Made by a program: the position numbers and the translations under genes | Notes under the pieces: model-generated | Database searches by the model: none | What the model was told of the DNA's origin: nothing | The model's input: the letters and a program-made list of their open reading frames with translations, nothing else | Source of the DNA: Nonomuraea pusilla | GTDB lineage: Bacteria > Actinomycetota > Actinomycetes > Streptosporangiales > Streptosporangiaceae | Assembly (NCBI RefSeq): GCF_900109355.1 | Contig: NZ_FOBF01000001.1 | Span: forward strand, 186,001 to 250,000 | Direction of reading: 5' to 3' | Length of the DNA stretch: 64,000 nt | Shown: positions 1 through 7,264 of the stretch, in pieces | How the letters are laid out: every line of letters begins with the position of its first letter | Numbering within the stretch: the stretch's first letter is position 1

Positions 1-1
1 C

Positions 2-244
2 GACCGGCTGGAGCAGGCCGGCTACGTCCGCCGCGTGCCCGCGTCCGACGACCGCCGCAAGGTGATCGTCGAACCGGTCGGCAAACCGGCCGGGCTCGAC
101 CAGGTCATGGCCCCCGCCCGGCAGAAGGTCGGCGAGATCCTGGCCGGCTACTCGCCTGAGCAGCTCGACGTCCTCTTCGACTACTTCGACCGCGCGGCGC
201 GGGCGTACGAGGAAGCCGCCGACGTCCTGCGATCTGGGGTCTGA
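2..244 (+). CDS. MarR-family transcriptional regulator, C-terminal part (5' end outside window)
   Basis: This is the 3' end of a gene that starts before the window; the frame is open from base 2. The first visible residues (DRLEQAGYVRRVPASDDRR) are the wing of a winged-helix domain with the DDRR signature of MarR regulators, followed by a C-terminal helical stretch of about 60 residues that in the family makes the dimer interface. MarR proteins are homodimeric, ligand-responsive DNA-binding proteins; the regulated gene is probably upstream, outside the window. The last 12 codons and the TGA stop lie inside unit 1 of a 45-bp tandem repeat, so this C-terminus is being copied at DNA level. Confidence 0.85.
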   Translation, partial: DRLEQAGYVRRVPASDDRRKVIVEPVGKPAGLDQVMAPARQKVGEILAGYSPEQLDVLFDYFDRAARAYEEAADVLRSGV

Positions 245-473
245 GGCATGTAGGAGGAGGCGGGCGACGTTTTGCGATCTGGGGCCTGAGGCACGTACGA
301 GGAAGCCGCCGACGTTCTGCGATCTGGGGCCTGAGGCACGTACGAGGAAGCCGCCGACGTTCTGCGATCTGGGGCCTGAGGCACGTACGAGGAAGCCGCC
401 GACGTTCTGCGATCTGGGGCCTGAGGCACGTAGGAGGAAGCGGGCGGCGTCCTTCGACCGGGGGTCTGAGGCC
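205..473. repeat. 45-bp tandem repeat, six units, seeded from the end of the MarR gene
   Basis: Six head-to-tail 45-bp units start at 205, 250, 295, 340, 385 and 430. Units 3, 4 and 5 (295-429) are identical; units 2 and 6 are diverged. Unit 1 is the 3' end of the MarR gene including its TGA stop, and every unit keeps the codons for YEEAADVLRSG-like sequence followed by a stop in the same frame. Because 45 is a multiple of three, copy number changes would not disturb the gene. On the minus strand the array is open and would encode 15-residue repeats, but I see no ribosome site for it. There are no spacers, so this is not a CRISPR array. Confidence 0.9.
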
Positions 474-600
474 GTACGGAAGCGGCCGGAAAAGGCGGAA
501 CGTCCGCAGAAGGCGGAGCGGCTGCAGGAGGGGGCGGAGCGGCCGGGGAGGGTGGAGCGGTGACAGGAGGTGGAGCGGTCGCAGGAGGTGGAGCCGCCGT
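474..600. repeat. purine-rich imperfect repeats (GGAGGTGGAGCGG-like)
   Basis: The plus strand is almost pure purine with imperfect 14- to 20-bp repeats built on GGAGCGG and GGAGGTGGAGC. It lies between the 45-bp array and the terminator of the CHAP gene. No gene is visible here; it looks like further slippage-derived sequence. Confidence 0.5.
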
Positions 601-636
601 AAAAAGCAGCAGGCCCCCCGTGTCGGGGAGCCTGCT
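601..636 (-). terminator. Rho-independent terminator of the CHAP hydrolase gene
   Basis: Arms 608-620 and 624-636 pair over 13 bases with one mismatch around a 3-base loop. On the minus strand the stem is followed by GC and five T residues (601-605). It lies 29 bases after the stop of the CHAP gene. Confidence 0.85.
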
Positions 637-664
637 GTGGTGTAGGTGTTCGCGTCGTTCTCGG

Positions 665-1399
665 TCAGCCGCGGTAGGCGGGGTAGCCGTAGCCGACGAC
701 CTGCGACGTGGGGCGGACGCGCTGCTCCACCTTGCCGTTGCCGGTGTTGCCCTCGACCGTGCTGATCGTGCCGTCGCCGTTGTCCTTCTCGACGATGCCG
801 ACGTGGTCGATGCTGTCGATGCTCTTGCCGTGCCAGGAGAAGAAGACGACCGCGCCCGGCTTCGGGGTGTCGCCCCAGTGCTTGTTGGCCTGGAACCACT
901 TGGCGTACGTGATGGTGTAGGCGTCCCAGCCCACGGTGGACCGCATGCCGGCCTGCTCGCCCACCCAGGAGACGAACATGGCGCACCACGGCGCGTTCGC
1001 GTAGGAGGCGATGGTGCCGCCGTCGCGCGCGGCGGTCTGGGCGGCGCGCGGGGACGACATGTACCAGTGCTGGAACGGCGTGCCGCCGCCCTCGGCGTTC
1101 TCGGTGACGCCGACCTGCGACTTGGCGATCTTCAGGAGGGTGTCCGCGGTCGCGGGCCGCGCGACGGGCGCGGGCCGCTGGGCGGGCTTGTTGACGACCT
1201 GCGGGCGGGCGTCCACCGCGTGAGCGCGGGCGTTCGCGGGCTGAGCGTGGACGCTCACGGTCCCGGCGTGGGCCGAGGAGCTGCTGTCGGCGAAGGCGGG
1301 GGTCGCCGCGAAGGCGGCGCCGGCGGTGACGGCCGCGCCCAGGGCGAGGCAGGCGAGCTTGGCGGGCACGAGGGTACGGCGACGGTCGTGCATGGTCAT
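665..1399 (-). CDS. secreted CHAP-domain cell-wall amidase/peptidase
   Basis: The 244-residue product has a Sec signal peptide (basic start, hydrophobic stretch around residues 13-33, cleavage near TPAFA), a linker rich in Ala, Val and Pro (about 40-85), and a CHAP domain. The catalytic residues are visible: Cys in APWCAMF (about 140), His in DHVGIVE (about 200) and the polar residue of TVEGNTG (about 217). CHAP enzymes cut peptidoglycan cross-bridges or the amide to muramic acid, so the protein probably remodels the wall during growth or spore germination. AAGGAG lies 11 bases before the ATG at 1399; a second in-frame ATG at 1393 is possible. Control by the upstream c-di-AMP riboswitch fits known actinobacterial wall hydrolases. 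Confidence 0.9.
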   Translation of the reverse strand: MTMHDRRRTLVPAKLACLALGAAVTAGAAFAATPAFADSSSSAHAGTVSVHAQPANARAHAVDARPQVVNKPAQRPAPVARPATADTLLKIAKSQVGVTENAEGGGTPFQHWYMSSPRAAQTAARDGGTIASYANAPWCAMFVSWVGEQAGMRSTVGWDAYTITYAKWFQANKHWGDTPKPGAVVFFSWHGKSIDSIDHVGIVEKDNGDGTISTVEGNTGNGKVEQRVRPTSQVVGYGYPAYRG

Positions 1400-1423
1400 G
1401 CTGAGGTCTACTCCTTGCTTCCA

Positions 1424-1557
1424 TGCCGCCTACCGGGTTAGCTGACGGATTCGGGCGTGGAAGTGCCCTACGGAAGGCCGTCGTCGGGACGGCGGTTCCG
1501 ATTCACCCCAGGAAAGAGTGGGTCCCCGGTTCCGCGATCTGTGGCGGATTCGGCGGC
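1424..1557 (-). promoter_or_regulatory. c-di-AMP riboswitch (ydaO/yuaA family)
   Basis: Read on the minus strand, the conserved blocks of the ydaO aptamer occur in order: CGCCGAATCC, GGAACCGGGGACCC, GGGGTGAATC and CCCGAATCCGTCAGCTAACC, followed by GGTAGGCGGC and then the ribosome site of the CHAP gene about 25 bases later. In actinobacteria this RNA binds cyclic di-AMP and switches off wall hydrolase genes of the Rpf, NlpC/P60 and CHAP types. No clear terminator stem separates the aptamer from the start codon, so how ligand binding is read out is not evident. Confidence 0.93.
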
Positions 1558-1700
1558 CGCGCCCCTGCTCATCGGACAGTCATGGTCACTGCAGGTCGAC
1601 GCGGTCTCGGCAGTACGAAGAGACGTCTGTGCGCCTCGATGCATCCAACGTAAGTGAAGCGTATAGAGCAGTGCAAACGGGGCCCTTTGCTCGTCCAACG

Positions 1701-1723
1701 AAACCCCTATGAGGCAGGGGTTT
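1701..1723. terminator. small hairpin in the 1,560-1,890 gap
   Basis: AAACCCCT (1701-1708) and AGGGGTTT (1716-1723) form a perfect 8-bp inverted repeat with a 7-base loop. There is no strong T-run on either side, so a terminator role is uncertain. Apart from this and the promoter at 1838, I see nothing else in 1558-1890. Confidence 0.35.
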
Positions 1724-1837
1724 CCGGCGACAATGTTTTACCTTTCGCCGGGTTTGACGGCCGCTTCTTCGCAGGTTGCGGGCCTGCTGCTCCGCCATGG
1801 TGAGCCGGTTCAGATGGGGACCCCAGAAGCGGACCTT

Positions 1838-1866
1838 TTGGACATATGTGGTTACCGTGGGATATG
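1838..1866 (+). promoter_or_regulatory. candidate promoter of the DUF305 gene
   Basis: TTGGAC (1838-1843) and GATATG (1861-1866) are separated by 17 bases. Transcription would begin near 1873, leaving a short leader with a G-rich ribosome site before the ATG at 1891. Confidence 0.35.
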
Positions 1867-1890
1867 TCGAACCAGCGTTGGGGGGGACGT

Positions 1891-2769
1891 ATGAGGCGAC
1901 ACTCCATGAGTCTCGCGACCGCGGCCGGAGCGCTCCTGACCGCCGTAACCAGCGTGACGGCCGTAACCGCCGTAACAGCCGTAACAGCCGTGGCCGCCGT
2001 CACCGCGAGTGCGGTGGCAGCCGCCCCGACTCCGCCGGCACCCACGCGGACGCCGACATCGACACCCACCCAGACACCCACCCAGACACCCACGCCGACA
2101 CCCACGCAGACCCCGACATCGAGGCCGTCGCCGACGCCCTGTCCCGGGATGATGCACCGCGTCACCAGCGAGTACGACTACCTGTCGCAGATGATCCCCC
2201 ACCACCAGGAGGCCGTCACCGCGGCCAGGCAACTGCGGCGCTCGAACCGTCCCGAACTGCGGCAGCTCGGCCAGTCGATCGTCACGACGCAGACCGCCGA
2301 GATCAACCAGATGAAGCGCTGGCTGGCCCGCTGGTACCCGCAGAGCCCCACGCCGGCTCCGACCCCGGCGCACACGATGATGCCCGACCTCTCCGCCCTG
2401 TCGGGGGATCAGCTCGACAAGACGTTCCTGCAGTACATGATCCCGCACCACCTGATGGCGATCATGATGTCGCAGCAGCTCCTCAGGCACCAGTTGGCCC
2501 AGCACCCCCAGGTCGCCTCCTTCGCCCGCAAGGTACGCGACGACCAGTGGGCGGAGGTCAGGCGGATGCGCCACTGGCTGACCCAGTGGTACGGCCACCA
2601 AGGCATGCCCTGCGTCCCGCGCATGCCAGGAACGCCAGGAACGCCAGGAACGCCGGGGACACCGGGAACACCCGAAACGCCGGAAGCCACGCCCGGCACC
2701 GGGCAAACCCTGCCGCCAGGCCACGAGTCGCAGGCGACCTCCACCCAGCCGACGCCCACGGGCACCTGA
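1891..2769 (+). CDS. secreted DUF305 protein with Thr/Pro-rich linkers
   Basis: I chose the ATG at 1891 because it follows a G-rich ribosome site and begins a signal sequence (MRRHSMSLATAAGALL). After it come a low-complexity TAVTAV stretch, a PTQTPTPT linker (about residues 45-80), two copies of the DUF305 helical unit, each with the H-H motif (MIPHHQEAV and MIPHHLMAI), and a collagen-like GTP tail. DUF305 is a ferritin-like four-helix fold seen in secreted actinobacterial proteins, often near copper genes; its function is not settled. The DNA behind the linkers is made of short tandem repeats, so length is likely to vary between strains. 292 residues. Confidence 0.85.
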   Translation: MRRHSMSLATAAGALLTAVTSVTAVTAVTAVTAVAAVTASAVAAAPTPPAPTRTPTSTPTQTPTQTPTPTPTQTPTSRPSPTPCPGMMHRVTSEYDYLSQMIPHHQEAVTAARQLRRSNRPELRQLGQSIVTTQTAEINQMKRWLARWYPQSPTPAPTPAHTMMPDLSALSGDQLDKTFLQYMIPHHLMAIMMSQQLLRHQLAQHPQVASFARKVRDDQWAEVRRMRHWLTQWYGHQGMPCVPRMPGTPGTPGTPGTPGTPETPEATPGTGQTLPPGHESQATSTQPTPTGT

Positions 2770-2778
2770 GGCCGAGTG

Positions 2779-3690
2779 CTAGACCGCGGCGCGGAACCGC
2801 TCGTAGCGTTCCTCAAGGAGGTCATGGTCAGGCCGGTCCGCGCGCCGGCGAGGCAGCGTGAGCGAGACGCTGTGCATCTCTTGCAGCCCGTGCTTGAGCA
2901 TCGGCCCGTCGACTTCCTCCAGGATGTCCGCTCGCACCTCGATGACGTGGTCGGGGCGGACTCCGAGGATGTTCTGATCGTAAGCGGCGTGGTGGATCTT
3001 GCAGAGCGCCAGCCCGTTGGAGACCGCGGGAACGCCGCGAGTGTCGCGGTCGGGGATGATGTGGGCCGCGTCCAGCAGGGCGCGGTGCCGCAGGCGGCAC
3101 ATGGCGCAGCTGCTTTCGTAGGCCTGGATCACTCGCTGGCGGAACACCGGCTGGTGCAGGCGCTGCCGGGTGATGCGTTCGGAGTAGCGACGTTCGATGG
3201 GGCTCACGGAACCGCTGAGCAGGTGCCTCTGGGCGTCGTCGAGCGCCACGGCCACTTCGGACAGCCGTTCCTGGACGGCCACGATCCACACCGGGAAGAA
3301 CGGCAGGTAGAGGCCCTGCTTGACGCCGAAGAACCACATCAGCGGAACCTGGCGCGCGTGGGCGACCCGCAACCCTTCATTGGTGTAGTGCCGGGGGTTG
3401 CCCTGGAACTTGTACCGCAGCAGTCCGTCATCGCCCACGGCGTCCTCGTAGGGTGCGCGAGTGCCGTCCGAGGTGTACGTCGTCAGGATGGAGAGAGCGG
3501 CCGACATCCCCCGGGGTTTCCTGATGCCGAGCTGATTGTCGATGAGGGGGAACGTCTCCCCTTCGAACTGGAACCCGAGCAGCTCGTCCCGCCGGACGAC
3601 CGGATCTTGGGGAGTGCAGCGCCGTCGAAGCCACGCCATGGCCGCTGTACGTATCCGGCTGTCCAGGTCGTCACTCAGCGGCGCGATCAC
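2779..3690 (-). CDS. HNH endonuclease with an N-terminal recognition-like domain
   Basis: 303 residues. The C-terminal part (about 190-260) is an HNH nuclease of the PF13391 type: a CAMCRLR zinc-like pair, LDAAHIIPDRD with the catalytic His, and NGLALCKIHHAAYD with the metal ligands. The N-terminal 160 residues (DELLGFQFEGETFPL, then GLYLPFFPVWIV) look like the DNA-reading half found in orphan type IV restriction enzymes, but I cannot name the fold. No methyltransferase neighbour is present, which fits a modification-dependent enzyme (inference). The start is a GTG at 3690 without a clear ribosome site. The stop lies 9 bases from the DUF305 stop, so the two genes converge. Confidence 0.82.
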   Translation of the reverse strand: MIAPLSDDLDSRIRTAAMAWLRRRCTPQDPVVRRDELLGFQFEGETFPLIDNQLGIRKPRGMSAALSILTTYTSDGTRAPYEDAVGDDGLLRYKFQGNPRHYTNEGLRVAHARQVPLMWFFGVKQGLYLPFFPVWIVAVQERLSEVAVALDDAQRHLLSGSVSPIERRYSERITRQRLHQPVFRQRVIQAYESSCAMCRLRHRALLDAAHIIPDRDTRGVPAVSNGLALCKIHHAAYDQNILGVRPDHVIEVRADILEEVDGPMLKHGLQEMHSVSLTLPRRRADRPDHDLLEERYERFRAAV

Positions 3691-3807
3691 AACGGTGTTT
3701 CTACACCCGCCGCCGGCGGTCTGCCAGGGGGTCCGGGTCGCGATCGGGGGTGCCGGTAGGAGCTTGGTGCCGGGTGGGCTGTGGCCGGGTCGCGGCTGAC
3801 GTGTTGG

Positions 3808-3837
3808 TTGACTGGAGAAAACCTTACTTACCAGGAT
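3808..3837 (+). promoter_or_regulatory. candidate promoter of the flavohaemoprotein-DivIVA pair
   Basis: TTGACT (3808-3813) and CAGGAT (3832-3837) are 18 bases apart, a common actinobacterial sigma-70 layout. It would put the transcript start near 3844. Confidence 0.45.
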
Positions 3838-3870
3838 TAATAGACATCACAAGCGGCTATGTCTAGACTC

Positions 3871-3895
3871 ACTCCGAGAACTTGTTTCTCAGAGT
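3871..3895. promoter_or_regulatory. 25-bp inverted repeat, possible operator
   Basis: ACTCCGAGAA (3871-3880) and TTCTCAGAGT (3886-3895) are inverted copies with one mismatch around a 5-base centre. The element lies between the candidate promoter and the most likely start of the flavohaemoprotein, so it could be an operator or a leader hairpin. It does not match an NsrR site that I know. Confidence 0.45.
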
Positions 3896-3917
3896 GCGCA
3901 GCGCTGCTGGGGGGGCC

Positions 3918-5054
3918 TTGTTGGGCTTTCAGCGTGTCAGGGACAATTTCGAGTTGGTCGCCAAGTACGGGGACGGCGTGCCGCTCTACCTGTTCTCCGA
4001 CCTGTTTCTCCGGGTGCCCCAGCTTCGCGAAATGTTTCCCGTGAACATGAGAAGCCAGCGCGAGCGGCTCATGGGCGCGCTGGCGTTCGCCGTCGAGCAC
4101 GCCGGCGACCTCGCCGCGATCACCCCCTACCTGCACCACCTCGCCCGCAGCCACCGCAAGTTCGGCGCGAGGCCCGAGCACTACGCCCAGTGGAGCGTGA
4201 GCGTCGTGAACGCCATGCGGCGTTTCTCCGGCAGCGCCTGGGATGACGAGCTCGAACGCGAGTGGCGCGACTTCCTCACCGCCGTGTCCCAGGTCATGAT
4301 CGACGCGGCCCGGCAGGACGGGAGCACCAGGCCGCCCCACTGGTCCGCCGAGATCATCAGCCATGAGCGGCGGGCGGTCGACACCGCGGTGATCCGGCTG
4401 CTGGTGGACGAGCCCTTCCCGTACGTCCCCGGACAGTCGGCGCCCGTCGAGGTCGAGAAATGGCCGAATATGTGGCGCTACTATTCGATGGCTAATGTGC
4501 CCCGGCAGGACAACACCATCGAATTCCATGTGAAAGGCGACGGCGCCGTCAGTCAGACGCTCGTCCGCGAGATGCGCGAAGGGGACACCGTCAAACTCGG
4601 CTGGCCGGTCGGGACGTTGACCCTCAATCCCAACACCGAGCGAAACATCCTCCTCATCGCGGGCGGCACCGGATTCGCGCCGATAAAGGCGCTCCTGGAG
4701 CACGTGATCCGGCTGCCGGTGCCGCCGTGGGTCTCCCTGTTCGTCGGCGCGCGCGAGCCCGAAGGGCTGTACGACTTCGACAGCGTCCGCTCCTGGGCCG
4801 AGCGGTACTCCTGGCTCAGCGTCCGGGCCGCACTGTCGGAGATCCCGGCTCCGGACGTCGCCGCGTCCGGCACCGTGGCCGAGGTGGTCAGCCGGTACGG
4901 GCGGTGGGGCGGCTACGACGCGTACGTGTGCGGCCCGGCCGCGATGGTGGAGGACACCGTGAGCATGCTGCGCGAGAACGGGTTCAGCGACAATCGCATA
5001 CGCCTGGAGAGGTTCGCCCTCGCGGCCCCTCCGACACAGAGGTTCGCCATATGA
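3918..5054 (+). CDS. flavohaemoprotein (globin-FAD-NAD oxidoreductase)
   Basis: About 378 residues in three domains. A globin domain comes first, with Tyr in the B helix (PLYLFSDLF) and the proximal His in RSHRKFGARPEHY. A FAD-binding barrel follows with the RYYSMANVP motif, then a NAD(P) domain with GGTGFAPIKALLEH and YVCGPAAMVED. Such proteins use NAD(P)H to turn nitric oxide and oxygen into nitrate. The TTG at 3918 is preferred: it is preceded by a G-rich ribosome site and gives the usual short lead to the globin A helix. The upstream TTG (3882) and GTG (3894) fall in or beside an inverted repeat. The stop overlaps the ATG of the DivIVA gene (ATGA), so the two are translated together. Confidence 0.88.
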   Translation: MLGFQRVRDNFELVAKYGDGVPLYLFSDLFLRVPQLREMFPVNMRSQRERLMGALAFAVEHAGDLAAITPYLHHLARSHRKFGARPEHYAQWSVSVVNAMRRFSGSAWDDELEREWRDFLTAVSQVMIDAARQDGSTRPPHWSAEIISHERRAVDTAVIRLLVDEPFPYVPGQSAPVEVEKWPNMWRYYSMANVPRQDNTIEFHVKGDGAVSQTLVREMREGDTVKLGWPVGTLTLNPNTERNILLIAGGTGFAPIKALLEHVIRLPVPPWVSLFVGAREPEGLYDFDSVRSWAERYSWLSVRAALSEIPAPDVAASGTVAEVVSRYGRWGGYDAYVCGPAAMVEDTVSMLRENGFSDNRIRLERFALAAPPTQRFAI

Positions 5055-6016
5055 ATGACGCGGTGCAGCATTTCCACATCGGAGAGCCGGGCCGGCCCCC
5101 GGCGGGCGGAGGGTTCATCGTCAACGGCGACACCGTCAACGGCGCCGGTGAGGCGGAGGCCGACGGCTGGCACGAGCCCGGCGACGCCGCCGACGGCTGG
5201 CACGAGCCCGGCGACGCCGCCGACGGCTGGCACGAGCCGGGCGCCGCCGCGGCCGAGGGGGCGTGGTCGGAGCAGCAGTGGGAGGAGCCCCAGTGGGACG
5301 AGCCCCGCAAGGCCGACTCCCCGGCGCAGGGACGTTCCGGCGAGCGGCTCACGCCCGGCCAGTTGCGCGGCATCGTCTTCCGCCGCGCCCCGCTGGGCAA
5401 GCGCGGGCTGGACGAGCACCAGGTCAACAGCCTGCTGGACCGGGTCGAGGAGGAGCTGACCCGGCTGACCCAGGAGAGGAACGCGCTCGCGGGCGAGCTG
5501 GAGCTGCTGCGCGGCTACATCGCCGACTCGGCCTCGGGCGCGCTGCCACAGCAGCAGGAGCCTTCCGGGGGAGCCGCGGCGACGGGCGCCGCGCCCGCCG
5601 CGCCCGCGGGGCCCGCCGCGCGGGGGAGCGGGCTGAGCCGGGTGGAGCCGGCCGGCGCGGCGGAGTCGCAGGCGGTGGCGGGCCGGATCCACGAGGCGCA
5701 CGTGTACGCCGCGAGCCTGCTCTCGCAGGCCCAGCAGACCGCCGACCAGTACATCAAGGACGCCCAGCGCTACAGCCGCGAGCTGATCGAGGACGCCCGC
5801 ACCCGGCGGCGCGAGCTCCTGTCCCAGGCGGGCGCCGAACCCGGCTCCCCGGCGGAGGAGTCGTGGGAGCGCGAGGCCGTCCGGCTGCGCGCCACAAGCC
5901 GGGAGTACCGCGGCAAGCTGCGCGACTACTTCGAGCTGCTGCTCATGAACCTCGACGAGTGGGAGACGGCCGAGGGGGTCGGCACCCCGCCCCCGTCGAA
6001 CGACCCGCCCCACTGA
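5051..6016 (+). CDS. DivIVA-domain protein with N-terminal tandem repeats
   Basis: 321 residues. After an acidic N-terminus come three copies of a DGWHEPGDAA repeat (about 38-66). A DivIVA lipid-binding/coiled-coil segment follows (LTPGQLRGIVFRRAPLGKRG, then DEHQVNSLLDRVEEEL, about 97-155), then a Pro/Ala linker and a second coiled coil (about 215-310). DivIVA proteins sense membrane curvature and organise polar growth and division. Its ATG at 5051 overlaps the stop of the flavohaemoprotein, an unusual partner for a DivIVA protein. It is distinct from the housekeeping Wag31/DivIVA of the ftsZ region because of its context and repeats. Confidence 0.85.
   Translation: MNDAVQHFHIGEPGRPPAGGGFIVNGDTVNGAGEAEADGWHEPGDAADGWHEPGDAADGWHEPGAAAAEGAWSEQQWEEPQWDEPRKADSPAQGRSGERLTPGQLRGIVFRRAPLGKRGLDEHQVNSLLDRVEEELTRLTQERNALAGELELLRGYIADSASGALPQQQEPSGGAAATGAAPAAPAGPAARGSGLSRVEPAGAAESQAVAGRIHEAHVYAASLLSQAQQTADQYIKDAQRYSRELIEDARTRRRELLSQAGAEPGSPAEESWEREAVRLRATSREYRGKLRDYFELLLMNLDEWETAEGVGTPPPSNDPPH
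5160..5249 (+). repeat. three 30-bp in-frame repeats in the DivIVA gene
   Basis: Three consecutive 30-bp units encode DGWHEPGDAA-type decapeptides. The first two are identical and the third differs at its 3' end. Confidence 0.85.
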
Positions 6017-6028
6017 GCCCCGCGCGCC

Positions 6029-6071
6029 CCGGCCCCGCTGATCCCCGTACGAGCCACCAGCGGGCGGCCGG
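6029..6071. terminator. convergent terminator hairpin
   Basis: CCGGCCCCGCTG (6029-6040) pairs with CAGCGGGCGGCCGG (6058-6071) with a small bulge. It fills the gap between the converging DivIVA and permease genes. There is no T-run. Confidence 0.45.
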
Positions 6072-6073
6072 GC

Positions 6074-7264
6074 TCACTGGCCGCTGAGGGCGACGGTCGG
6101 CGGCACCCGGGCCGCCCGCAGCGCCGGGTAGAGCCCCGCCAGCGCTCCGATCAGGATGGTCGTGGCCAGGGCCCCGCCGAGCGCCCACACCGGCACCACG
6201 GCGGGCAGCCCGTTGATCCGGGCGTACCCCATGGTGGCCAGGGCGCCGAGCAGCACGCCCGCGCCGCCGCCGAAGGCGGACAGCAGCACCGCCTCCACCA
6301 GGAACTGGGCGCGCACCTGCCCCCTGGTGGCGCCGAACGACCTGCGCAGGCCGATCTCCCTGCGCCGTTCGAGCACCGCGACCACCATCGTGTTGGCCAC
6401 CCCGACCGCGCCGACGAACAGCGCGACCGCGCCCAGGCCGAGCATCAGCCCGGTGAACGCCCCGGCCGCCGCCGCCTTCGCCTTGAGCGCGTCGGACGGC
6501 CGGCTGACCTTGGCCTCGTTCGGGTTCTCGGGGCTGACCGTGCGGGCCAGCACCGCCCGGACCCCTTCGACGGCCTCGTCCGCCGAACGCTCGTACACGG
6601 TGGTGGGGTGGCCGTCGTGGTTCAGGAAGTCCTTGGCGGCGGGGAAGCCGACGAGCGCGGACCGCTCGATCTCCTCGGCCAGGGGCATCCGGTCCAGGAC
6701 GCCGATGACCGTGAACCACCTGTCGCCCATCCACACCTGCACGTCGGGGCCGGTCAGGCCGAGCCGTTCCGCCGCCACCGCGCCCAACACCACCACGGGC
6801 TGCCGCTCGGTGGCCGCATTCAGCCAGGTGCCCGCCCGGACCCGGCCGTCGAGGGTGTCCAGCAGGTCGAGGGAGGCGGCCTGGACGGTGATGCCGAGCG
6901 AGACGCCGCTGGGGATGAGGTCGTTGCGCCGTACGGTGACGCCCGTCTCGCCGGTCTGGCTCGCGTGGGTGACGCCGTCGATGCGCCTGACCATGTCCGC
7001 GGCGCTCTTGGGCAGCCTGACCCTGTCGCCGAAGAGGCTGTCGCCCGGCTGCACCCGCAGCAGGTTGGTGCCGAGCGCGTCGAGCTGACGCAGCAACTGC
7101 TCCTGGCTGGAGGCGGAGATGCCGACGACGGTCACCATGGTCGCGATCCCGATTGAGATGCCGAGCGCGGCGAGGATCGCCCGCATGGGACGGGCCCGCA
7201 GCCCGGAGGTGCCGAGCCGGGCCAGGTCCGACGGCCGCAGCCGGGCCGGGCGCAGCGCCGTCAT
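6074..7264 (-). CDS. MacB/FtsX-type ABC transporter permease
   Basis: 396 residues. One N-terminal membrane helix (AILAALGISIGIATMV) is followed by a large extracytoplasmic domain (about 50-270) and three C-terminal membrane helices (FTGLMLGLGAVALFVGAVGV and two more), the layout of MacB permeases. The AVLERRREIGLRRSFGATR cytoplasmic loop is the family signature that touches the ATPase. The ATG at 7264 overlaps the stop of the ATPase gene. With that ATPase and the adaptor protein it should form a MacAB-like machine that moves a substrate across or out of the membrane. It is the last gene of the seven-gene operon. Confidence 0.92.
   Translation of the reverse strand: MTALRPARLRPSDLARLGTSGLRARPMRAILAALGISIGIATMVTVVGISASSQEQLLRQLDALGTNLLRVQPGDSLFGDRVRLPKSAADMVRRIDGVTHASQTGETGVTVRRNDLIPSGVSLGITVQAASLDLLDTLDGRVRAGTWLNAATERQPVVVLGAVAAERLGLTGPDVQVWMGDRWFTVIGVLDRMPLAEEIERSALVGFPAAKDFLNHDGHPTTVYERSADEAVEGVRAVLARTVSPENPNEAKVSRPSDALKAKAAAAGAFTGLMLGLGAVALFVGAVGVANTMVVAVLERRREIGLRRSFGATRGQVRAQFLVEAVLLSAFGGGAGVLLGALATMGYARINGLPAVVPVWALGGALATTILIGALAGLYPALRAARVPPTVALSGQ

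Noticed and set aside
205..473. Possible CRISPR array
   Set aside because: The units follow one another without unique spacers, and the first is the end of a protein gene.
105..1424. Long minus-strand reading frame through the tandem repeat and the CHAP gene
   Set aside because: It is Arg-rich high-GC noise in another frame of the CHAP gene and has no domain or ribosome site.
1558..1840. tRNA or other structured RNA gene
   Set aside because: No T-loop or acceptor pairing was found; only one small hairpin is present.
3882..3920. TTG at 3882 as the flavohaemoprotein start
   Set aside because: It has no ribosome site, lies inside an inverted repeat and adds residues not needed for the globin fold; 3918 fits better.
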